From: Salvator merianae
Lineage: Eukaryota > Chordata > Lepidosauria > Squamata > Teiidae
Assembly: GCA_003586115.2 (NCBI GenBank)
Contig: QVOM02000115.1
Coordinates: forward strand, 3,303,973 to 3,367,972
Reading direction: 5' to 3'
DNA: 64,000 bases
In this document: in pieces, positions 60,501-64,000 of the stretch
Layout of the letters: every line of letters begins with the position of its first letter
Position numbering within the stretch: the first letter of the stretch is position 1
Made by a program: the position numbers and the translations under genes
Notes under the pieces: generated by a model
What the model was told of the DNA's origin: nothing
Database searches by the model: none
Seen by the model: only the letters and a program-made list of their open reading frames with translations

Positions 60501-60941
60501 ATAATTTGAATTTTACATGGAATTGGATAAGCAGCATATGTAGTTGATTACAAATTTGCAAGATACATTCTTTTAGTCAACTTTTTTTAGCTGCTTTACA
60601 GCCATATTTTGAACTATGAGAAAAAAATCTTTCTTGGCATCCCCTTTGTAATACATTGCTGATCTGGTATTAACAAGAATCTGGCCAAGGTATCTGTGAT
60701 TGGAAATGGGTGGGTTCAACTTGACAAATCAGTCTCAACTACCATAACACAGAGGTCTGTAGGGCACTCCTAGGTTGATGCCCCAGTCTGCACCTCTGAT
60801 TGTTATTAAGATGCTGGTGAGAATATTTTATGGGAATACTATTCCAGTTTAATTGATATGTATAAAAATTGCTATTTTGTAATGTGTATGTTGCTGCATT
60901 AGGTAACGATCAAGACCTCTTTTCTGCAAGTTCTTGGTCAG
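21962..60941 (+). CDS. PGAP1: PGAP1, GPI inositol-deacylase (3' end outside window)
   Basis: An ER membrane hydrolase that removes the acyl chain from inositol of GPI anchors after attachment to protein, which allows efficient ER exit. Nineteen exons join in one frame to 607 codons, all with GT/AG sites and matching phases. Residues about 24-41 form the first membrane segment. Residues 50-64 ([15 protein letters not shown]) are strongly conserved. The lipase motif GHSMGG is at 188-193 with catalytic Ser190 (Ser174 in human by offset), and [13 protein letters not shown] lies in exon 5. The remaining residues belong to the lumenal domain. The multi-pass C-terminal membrane domain (about a third of a protein near 920 residues) lies past the window end. 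The N-terminus is about 16 residues longer than in human and carries a W4-R5 run. Confidence 0.96.
22586..22800 (+). mobile_element. tRNA-derived SINE with Bov-B-like tail (Sauria type)
   Basis: The A-box-like TAGCTCAGTGGTAGAGCA and B-box-like GATTTGATCCCC are followed by the GTAGGCAATGGCAAA..TTCGGTAT body and a GGCCACAACTCAGTGGTACCC tail. The tail resembles the Bov-B LINE 3' end. Same family as 40494-40675. Confidence 0.85.
23330..23384. repeat. Two-copy tandem duplication
   Basis: The block GCAAAAGCAGTTGTTCCCTT is repeated at a spacing of about 28 bases. Minor local duplication. Confidence 0.8.
25203..25500 (+). mobile_element. tRNA-derived SINE, second family
   Basis: The head GGTGGCGCAGGTGGCTAAGG (A-box-like) and GGAGTTCAAGGCC (B-box-like) are followed by a 3' part ending GAGAAAAGCGGGGTATAAAA and CTT repeats, a tail type shared with CR1/L2 LINEs. 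It differs throughout from the 22586 family. Confidence 0.8.
27117..27360 (+). mobile_element. L2-type LINE reverse transcriptase fragment
   Basis: The + strand encodes an LDYCN motif followed by the degraded continuation seen in vertebrate L2 elements (Leu-Asp-Tyr-Cys-Asn, then a VQNAA-like stretch, here CAGAATGTGGC). Frame broken. Confidence 0.6.
28308..28370. repeat. 22-bp tandem repeat, 2.9 copies, palindromic unit
   Basis: The unit TTTATTATTCTTTCAAAGAA plus TA starts at 28308, 28330 and 28352 with no mismatches. Each unit contains the palindrome ATTCTTTCAAAGAAT, so the array can form small hairpins. Confidence 0.92.
29170..29720 (-). pseudogene. Degraded coding-like remnant, identity unknown
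   Basis: The minus strand shows adjoining open stretches in two frames, among them a [16 protein letters not shown] segment and a 94-residue stretch further down. Codon-like composition and position inside an intron suggest an old retrocopy or transposon protein, but I could not match it to a family. Splice sites absent. Confidence 0.3.
29730..29800 (-). mobile_element. CR1 3'-end fragment
   Basis: AACATAAGAACTTGGGCCTG followed by GGTCCATCAGACCCAGG resembles the CR1 3' end seen at 2977, read in antisense. Confidence 0.5.
31101..31623. mobile_element. Harbinger-type element, 523 bp, TSD TTA
   Basis: GGCCCTTTCTGTACTTACC at the left, the inverse AGTACAGAAAGGCCC at the right, and TTA repeated at 31098-31100 and 31624-31626. 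The interior shares GAAACTCATGCAAGCTTCGG-like sequence with 39549-40024. No transposase frame remains. Confidence 0.9.
33499..33539. repeat. (AT)n microsatellite
   Basis: About 20 uninterrupted AT dinucleotides, 125 bases upstream of PGAP1 exon 2. Confidence 0.97.
33664..33817 (+). CDS. PGAP1: PGAP1 exon 2
   Basis: Residues 66-116. Acceptor TTACAG, donor GTAAGT at 33818. Encodes [18 protein letters not shown] and [14 protein letters not shown], the start of the alpha/beta-hydrolase fold. Confidence 0.96.
34140..34640 (+). repeat. Diverged local duplications
   Basis: CCAAGGCTTGC-TTTCTTTGC-AGA-ATCAG recurs at 34423 and 34555. AGAGCTCTA followed by GGAAGGGAC/GGAGGGAC and GCAGCCAGA recurs at 34170 and 34349. 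They appear to be old tandem units of about 130 and 180 bases. Confidence 0.7.
35337..35402 (+). mobile_element. SINE/LINE tail of Bov-B type
   Basis: GGTCCATGGGGTCTTGAAAA then TTGGACACAACAAAATGACT ending in ACAACAACA, the tail shared by Bov-B and its dependent SINEs. The head is not recognisable. Confidence 0.65.
35510..35925. repeat. Unclassified interspersed repeat, copy A
   Basis: Shares CAAACTGCTGTTCAGCAA, AGCAAGCCCGGGCTCT and later blocks in the same order with 52365-52640, so both are copies of one family. Termini and class not determined. Confidence 0.7.
36194..36369 (+). CDS. PGAP1: PGAP1 exon 3
   Basis: Residues 117-175. Acceptor TTTCAG, donor GTAATG at 36370. Encodes [20 protein letters not shown] and [19 protein letters not shown]. 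Confidence 0.96.
36370..38389 (+). other. PGAP1: PGAP1 intron 3
   Basis: No repeat or exon recognised. A pyrimidine-rich tract precedes exon 4. Confidence 0.6.
38390..38561 (+). CDS. PGAP1: PGAP1 exon 4 (catalytic serine)
   Basis: Residues 176-232. Acceptor GCAAG, donor GTAAGT at 38562. Carries [20 protein letters not shown] with nucleophile Ser190, then [19 protein letters not shown]. Confidence 0.97.
39549..40024. mobile_element. Harbinger-type element, 476 bp
   Basis: The left GCGTTTCTGCACTTACC and the right inverse GCGTTTCTGCACTTACC match exactly. The interior is homologous to 31101-31623 (CTCATGCAAGCTTCGG, GATCTGGATCA). Target duplication not identifiable. Confidence 0.85.
40494..40675 (+). 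mobile_element. tRNA-derived SINE with Bov-B-like tail (Sauria type)
   Basis: The same family as 22586: TGTAGCTCAGTGGCAATGCA head, GATTTGATCCCCAGCCTCTC, GTAGGCAATGGCAAACCACT body and an AGCCACGACTCAGTGGTACC tail. Confidence 0.9.
41668..42115. mobile_element. Tigger-like (pogo group) element, 448 bp, TSD TA
   Basis: Ends CAGTAGAGTCTCGCTTATCC and the inverse GGATAGCCGAGACTCTACTG, with TA at 41666-41667 and 42116-42117. This is the terminal signature of Tigger elements in squamates. There are subterminal GGATTATCCGAC motifs. No transposase remains: the interior is a large palindrome (41865-41974) plus repeated AAGGTCTTCTCTTCGCCTTG at 41849 and 41999. Confidence 0.92.
41865..41974. repeat. 110-base near-perfect palindrome
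   Basis: Two 55-base arms, CTTGATTTGTCTCCGTTTCC at the left and its inverse at the right, meet at an alternating CG centre with a single mismatched pair. Weaker complementarity continues outside both arms. Confidence 0.95.
44174..44334 (+). CDS. PGAP1: PGAP1 exon 5
   Basis: Residues 233-286. Acceptor TTCCAG, donor GTAAGA at 44335. Encodes [20 protein letters not shown] and [23 protein letters not shown] is a possible N-glycosylation site. Confidence 0.95.
45204..45256 (+). CDS. PGAP1: PGAP1 exon 6
   Basis: Residues 287-303, [17 protein letters not shown], ending in a split Trp codon. Acceptor AACAG, donor GTAAGC. Confidence 0.94.
45373..45439 (+). CDS. PGAP1: PGAP1 exon 7
   Basis: Residues 304-326, [20 protein letters not shown], from a split Trp codon to a codon boundary. 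Acceptor TTACAG, donor GTTTGT. Confidence 0.94.
45636..45741 (+). CDS. PGAP1: PGAP1 exon 8
   Basis: Residues 327-361, including [17 protein letters not shown]. Acceptor TTTAG, donor GTGAAC. Confidence 0.92.
45742..47255 (+). other. PGAP1: PGAP1 intron 8
   Basis: One 180-bp hairpin MITE at 46703. Otherwise no recognisable feature. The open frames here are chance. Confidence 0.7.
46703..46882. mobile_element. Hairpin Harbinger-type MITE, 180 bp, TSD ACT
   Basis: GGCCCTTTCTGCACTTGGAC and the inverse GTGCAGAAAGGGCC, with ACT at 46700-46702 and 46883-46885. The halves mirror each other throughout. Same family and length as 16620-16799. Confidence 0.92.
47256..47311 (+). CDS. PGAP1: PGAP1 exon 9
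   Basis: Residues 362-380, [19 protein letters not shown]. Acceptor TTCAG, donor GTAAGT. Confidence 0.93.
47390..47462 (-). mobile_element. tRNA-derived SINE remnant
   Basis: The minus strand resembles a tRNA head: GTAGCAGAGCATGTAGGTTT with A-box-like and B-box-like spacing. Strongly decayed. Confidence 0.4.
47573..47656 (+). CDS. PGAP1: PGAP1 exon 10
   Basis: Residues 381-408, [20 protein letters not shown] and then a CQNSML end. Acceptor AACAG, donor GTGAGA. It is in phase with both neighbours. Confidence 0.93.
47657..49245 (+). other. PGAP1: PGAP1 intron 10
   Basis: Besides the element at 47781 nothing is recognisable in 48170-49245. Confidence 0.6.
47781..48166. mobile_element. Harbinger-type element, 386 bp, TSD CCT
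   Basis: GGGCCTGTTTGCACT and the inverse GTGTGCAGAAGGGCCC, with CCT on both sides (47778-47780, 48167-48169). It contains a perfect 26-base palindrome at 47804-47829 (half TAGAACAGGATAA) and a mirrored GC-rich interior. Confidence 0.8.
49246..49295 (+). CDS. PGAP1: PGAP1 exon 11
   Basis: Residues 409-424, [16 protein letters not shown], then a split Cys codon. NST is a possible N-glycosylation site. Acceptor AACAG, donor GTAAGT. Confidence 0.93.
49422..49505 (-). mobile_element. CR1 3' end, left half of an interrupted copy
   Basis: AACATAAGGAATGCTCTGCT, GTGGTCCAGTAGTCTGTTCT and CACAGTGG match the CR1 3' end at 2977 in antisense. The continuation (GGTCTAAACCCTTTTTGAAG, AGCTGGTGACCAACTGC) is found only at 51440-51545, after the Penelope-like element. 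Confidence 0.7.
49507..51390 (+). mobile_element. Penelope-like retroelement (RT plus GIY-YIG endonuclease), decayed
   Basis: RT motifs in order: [19 protein letters not shown] near 49970-50035, [10 protein letters not shown] near 50075-50105 (catalytic DD replaced by ED), [10 protein letters not shown] near 50170, then [13 protein letters not shown] linker [20 protein letters not shown] leads to a GIY-YIG endonuclease: GIYKIPAE at about 50630 and KVYIG at 50660, with TGA at 50653 between them, then [17 protein letters not shown]. Several frame changes and the stop show it is dead. The domain order RT then GIY-YIG defines endonuclease-bearing Penelope-like elements. Confidence 0.9.
51271..51301 (+). 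ncRNA. Hammerhead-ribozyme-like core at Penelope-like element end
   Basis: CTGAGGA (fits CUGANGA) at 51271-51277 and GAAA at 51298-51301, in the 3' flank where Penelope-like elements are known to carry hammerhead motifs. The intervening stem II is poor, so activity is unlikely. Confidence 0.35.
51440..51545 (-). mobile_element. CR1 3' end, right half of an interrupted copy
   Basis: Continues the CR1 copy broken at about 49505. The antisense reading has the TTTATGAACTGGTCTAAACC and CCCAAGCTGGTGACC blocks of that family. Confidence 0.6.
51725..51835 (-). mobile_element. LINE/SINE tail fragment
   Basis: TTATTATCCCGCCCCATACC then CAAAGGTCTCTGGGTAGATT followed by AACAACAACA is the common antisense tail of squamate CR1/L2-dependent repeats. 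Confidence 0.5.
52082..52133 (+). CDS. PGAP1: PGAP1 exon 12
   Basis: Residues 425-442, [17 protein letters not shown] after the split Cys. Acceptor TCCAG, donor GTAATG. Confidence 0.93.
52365..52640. repeat. Unclassified interspersed repeat, copy B
   Basis: Collinear with 35510-35925: CAAACTGCTGTTCAGCAAG, AGCAAGCCCAGGCTCT, GAGCACTGTTGAAAT, then a CATGACACAGACAC end. Family unassigned. Confidence 0.7.
52778..52855 (+). CDS. PGAP1: PGAP1 exon 13
   Basis: Residues 443-468, [20 protein letters not shown] and a short variable end. Acceptor TTTTAAG, donor GTAATG. Confidence 0.93.
53186..53261 (+). CDS. PGAP1: PGAP1 exon 14
   Basis: Residues 469-493, [20 protein letters not shown] and HFLSF, then a split Gly codon. 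Acceptor TGTAG, donor GTACGT. Confidence 0.93.
53697..54350 (+). mobile_element. L2-type LINE 3' end, interrupted
   Basis: TGGAATATTCTTTCCTCTGA then CAGGTGCCAATTGAAGACCT encode the WN-LP/KTCLF-like C-terminus. The typical 3' tail (TGATTTTAGTTGTTTTTATT, then ATGAATAAATTAATGAATTA repeats) resumes after the insertion at 53895-54254. Confidence 0.75.
53895..54254 (-). mobile_element. Mariner/IS630-type element, 360 bp, with transposase C-terminal remnant
   Basis: Left CAGGGTGTTTCAAAAAGATG and right inverse CAGGATGTTTCAAAAAGATG, a 25-bp terminal repeat with one mismatch, next to TA on the left and CA on the right. The minus strand encodes [20 protein letters not shown] followed by [19 protein letters not shown]. 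That layout (DLK-RI-DTL--VW-E--YR-DV---GG-H) is known from the C-termini of such transposases, mainly in arthropods. Most of the transposase is deleted. The family assignment is from memory. Confidence 0.75.
54552..54625 (+). CDS. PGAP1: PGAP1 exon 15
   Basis: Residues 494-518, [20 protein letters not shown] and NFGQ. Acceptor CTACAG, donor GTAAGT. Confidence 0.93.
54744..54795 (+). CDS. PGAP1: PGAP1 exon 16
   Basis: Residues 519-535, [17 protein letters not shown], ending in a split codon. Acceptor TTTAG, donor GTAAAT. Confidence 0.92.
54796..58662 (+). other. PGAP1: PGAP1 intron 16, 3.9 kb
   Basis: Contains a GC-richer tract at 55440-55900 and a coding-like tract at 56900-57420 (listed separately). 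Neither was matched to a repeat family. The remainder is featureless. Confidence 0.6.
56900..57420 (+). pseudogene. Possible retroelement gag-like remnant
   Basis: The + strand has adjoining open stretches ([20 protein letters not shown] in one frame, an acidic [11 protein letters not shown] in another). Composition resembles gag or structural proteins of retroelements, but I could not assign it. It is out of frame with PGAP1 and lacks splice sites. Confidence 0.25.
58663..58729 (+). CDS. PGAP1: PGAP1 exon 17
   Basis: Residues 536-557, [20 protein letters not shown], with split codons on both sides. Acceptor TTTCAG, donor GTAAGG. Confidence 0.93.
58730..59880 (+). other. PGAP1: PGAP1 intron 17
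   Basis: Has the (TG)n run above and a (GAT)n run at 59203-59219. Nothing else recognised. Confidence 0.7.
58826..58852. repeat. (TG)n microsatellite
   Basis: Short interrupted TG run in PGAP1 intron 17. Confidence 0.85.
59881..59989 (+). CDS. PGAP1: PGAP1 exon 18
   Basis: Residues 558-594, [16 protein letters not shown] and then [10 protein letters not shown]. Acceptor CTTAG, donor GTAAGT. Confidence 0.93.
60903..60941 (+). CDS. PGAP1: PGAP1 exon 19 (last in window)
   Basis: Residues 595-607, [13 protein letters not shown]. Acceptor TTAG, donor GTAAGA. The following exon (expected to open with a VRFHGG-like motif) was searched for by eye in 60942-64000 and not found. Confidence 0.92.
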
Positions 60942-63900
60942 GTAAGATTATATTTAATTGATTAAGTTATGCATTACAGATAAGATGCTTGATTTAATTT
61001 CTTATTGGGTATGCTGGAGTAGTGGGTATCTGCCTTGGTAAAAAAGTGGATCAAAAAGATTTTACCAATAGCACTTGATTATGCCTCTCAAAAGTGGTTA
61101 TGCTATAAAACTTCCCACCTGCTGTGCCTTTTCCATCTGTGGAGCCTAGTGAGTTTTGGACTAGCAAAAAGATAGCCATTTTATAAGCAGTTCAGCTAGT
61201 TGTATCTGCATTCAGATTCACTTCCACTAGAGTATTGGCATCCACCCATAGTGTCAGATCACTTAATTTACTGTGGATTATGTTTGGACTACAACTGGAA
61301 AGCAAGGTTTATATGCCAGTGGGAGAGGTGAATTTCTCAAGACAGTAAGCAAATCAATGCTTCAAAATATTCTGACCTTTATTGCTAGACCATTTCATAA
61401 GGAAGCAGGTTAGAGACTGACTGGCTTTTCTCTATAGTGGAGGAGGTTGATCCTAGCATGGATTGTTCCTTACACCTCCTCTCATGTGCATTATTAGCTC
61501 TTTGTGTTGTCTTGCCATTTCACTGCAGAAGGTCAAAGGCATCCAGTATGTTCATGGATGGCAGTGCTCAGTTTCATGAGGTGATTTGCTACTTATAGCA
61601 ACTTTTTCCTGTTCTCTAAAGCTGCACAATCTTCTGATGGATCTTCTAACGTAAAAAAAGAGAGATGAAAAAGTCATTTTCTTGGTGAGCCTGGCAGCTG
61701 GAGGCCTCCACAGTCCTTCTTTGTGTAGTTTCACACACAAGCAAAGGAGCTCCACTGAAGACTTGTTAAGTGACTCACTGGTCATTAAATGGCAGTTGTC
61801 CTCTGCTGGCAGAGAAACCATGCAGGGAGAAACCATGTGGTAGTTAGATACTATACAAATGTTTGAGGGGGGATTGACTCCCCGTTTTCTCTTTTAACGA
61901 GACTTGTTAACATAAGCAGCACCAGGACTTGACCAATCCCATTTTGGCACCATGTTTTCCTGCAAGAGCCAGCACCATCAATAGAATTGGTGCATGAATA
62001 GCTTCATTTCAGAGTGGCGTTTTTTTCTGCACCCTAGACAGCATAGGACTGGATTTCGCAGCAAAGACATTTCTCATTGTTAGCTCACCTGCCCTTCAAG
62101 TTCTTCATTCACACAGCTATTTTACAAGCACCAGATTGATGCTTTGCTAACTAATTGCTGCCTCTGTCTCTCTTTTCTTCAGTTTGGCTGAGTGTTAAGA
62201 GGAAGACAGCCTTATTGTTTGTGCTATTCTCTCTTCTCATCCTCTTTGGGTAGCCTCACTTGCTTAAGATATAGTTTAAAAGAAGACTGTGGGAGTTTAG
62301 CCCAGAGTGCAGCCTTACTAAAGACAATTTAAATCTGAAAGTTGTCATTCCCAGCCATTAAAGCTGCTTGTTGTCCACTTTCAATCTAACTCCTGCAAAT
62401 TGCTGGAAAAGCTGTCAGAATAAGAATAAGAATTTTATTGTTTTAACCATGAGTTATAACAATATCTAACAATACAAAATGTAAAAATACAAATACATAG
62501 TCACACTGCAAAACAAAAAATGGTCAGTAAAATTTAGGTCTTAACTTTGATATTACCCTCTCGATGCTTGGTAGCTAAAAAAATCAAATCTGGAAACTTG
62601 GAAGGAAATCTCAAGGAAGACAAAGGAAAGAAGAAAGTACCATCATTCTGTGCCTGGCCCTTGAAAGTTGTCACAAGGTTTAATTATTTTGGGCATGTTT
62701 TCATCATAACGGCTGCATTCTAGAAGATAGCATAAGATGTCTTCCACTTGTCCCAAGCCACTTAAGCAAGCATGTTGTTCAGTTTTGGAATCTACCCTTC
62801 AGATAATCAGAGGGCATAATTTGAAAGCAAAGCACAGCAAAGGCTCTGTGAAAAGATTCACTGGGGAGGTTTGTTAGATATTGTGAAAAATGCCTGTTTT
62901 TCTTATAGTCTGATAACCACCTGGTGAATGCAGAAGACTGGACTGTCTCTACATCTCTTTGTATCCTGCTTAAGAAGTTGTGACAACTGGTTTGGATCTT
63001 GCTTTAGCTTCTTATCCCACAAACAGCTAGAGAGGCAATATGGAGTCAACAGCTGATCAGGATCAGCAAATTGCAGCAGTAAGCTCTGTGGAACCCAGAG
63101 CAGGCAATGCTGATGTTAAGGCAGCAAAGAAGAAGACTTCAGCTGAGGGCTACTCATTTCTCACAAGAGGATAAGTCTGCCAATTAGGAGTCATCTCGTG
63201 TTGTGATACAGTTACCACATTGGCATCAGTTATTGTCAAGTCCATCTTTGGATCAAGAAATGAGGGCAATGGCTGCTTTTATGTCAGTAACAGAATCATA
63301 TTCCAACCTTGCATTACTGACACAAACATGGGACCAGCAAGAAGGGGTGTGATTTCCCATGAGCAAGGTGCCTGCTGCATACAGTTGATACTCTGAGTCT
63401 CCCCTGAGGAGGAATTCAGAGGTTTTCAGTCTGATGACTATTCAGTGAGACTGCAAAAGGATGATTTTAAGTCCTTGGGCAGGTGCTGACAAGATAATAC
63501 TAAAAGGCAGTATGTGAAGGCATGGACCAAATGTTACAAAACAAAGGTCATAAGCATAAAATTCTGAGGCCACCTTGCATAGGGGAAAGAGGCATAAGTG
63601 GAGTCACTGCTCCTCGTCCCCAGACTCTGAAAGTCAACCGTCTTTCCTATTTGGTGATGTGGACCAAATCCTTCTCATGATATGGTAGACTCAGGGAAGG
63701 AGGAGGGGGAATGGTCTGGCTCCAGAGGAGCCATTTCATTCAAGACCGTTTAATCCAGACAAATTGTCCCAGGGCAGTGACTTCCATTGGTCTTTCATTA
63801 GAAGACATAGCTCCTGCTGTTTCATAAGTGAGCCACTTCTGTCCTACAGCACCAGTGGTATCCAGATCCTTGCCATTTCTATCGCGATTATCAGAGGTAC

Positions 63901-64000
63901 TGACAAAATAGTGGGAGTTTCCATTAATGCCCAAAATACATCCAGGGTTAGTTCACAAGTTATATGTTTTTGATAAGGCTATGGAGGTCTTGTTGGCCAT
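60942..64000 (+). other. PGAP1: PGAP1 intron 19 (continues past window)
   Basis: No further PGAP1 exon seen. 62425-62900 begins with AATAAGAATAAGAATTTTATTG and looks like an antisense LINE 3' end of unknown class. 63030-63180 holds a short open stretch (MESTADQDQQIAAVSSVEPR) of unknown origin, possibly part of the same element. Confidence 0.5.

Overview
The window is vertebrate nuclear DNA. Exons are short, bounded by GT/AG splice sites and separated by long introns, and interspersed repeats are dense. The repeats include a Bov-B LINE fragment, tRNA-derived SINEs ending in a Bov-B-like tail (Sauria type), CR1 and L2 LINE fragments, a Penelope-like element and many short terminal-inverted-repeat DNA transposons. 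Together they point to a squamate reptile, most likely a lizard. The species cannot be named from the sequence alone.

Two protein genes lie head to tail on the + strand. Bases 620-11323 hold the last seven coding exons of ANKRD44 (PP6 regulatory ankyrin repeat subunit B): 280 codons of ankyrin repeats plus the family C-terminal tail, ending at a TGA at 11321-11323. A long 3' UTR probably runs to poly(A) signals near 17968 or 18221. Bases 18250-21500 are intergenic and rich in small hairpin transposons. A CpG island at about 21500-22420 is the promoter and first exon of PGAP1, the ER GPI inositol-deacylase. Nineteen PGAP1 coding exons (21962-60941) join in one frame to give 607 codons, including the GHSMGG lipase motif with the catalytic serine at residue 190. 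The C-terminal membrane part lies beyond the window. As I recall, ANKRD44 and PGAP1 are also neighbours in the same relative orientation in human, which supports both calls. The two proteins have no known shared pathway (PP6 scaffold versus GPI-anchor remodelling); their adjacency is conserved synteny, not an operon.

The introns and intergenic DNA hold most of the unusual structure. This includes at least eight elements with 3-bp target duplications or matching ends of PIF/Harbinger type (one inserted in another), a Tigger-like element with a 110-base near-perfect palindrome, a Penelope-like retroelement with a GIY-YIG domain inserted in a CR1 copy, a mariner/IS630-type element inserted in an L2 tail, hammerhead-ribozyme-like cores in two repeats, and a short poly(A)-tailed insert flanked by an exact 17-bp duplication.

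I found no evidence of an unknown gene system. The novelty is in mobile-element architecture and in the lizard-specific N-terminus of PGAP1.
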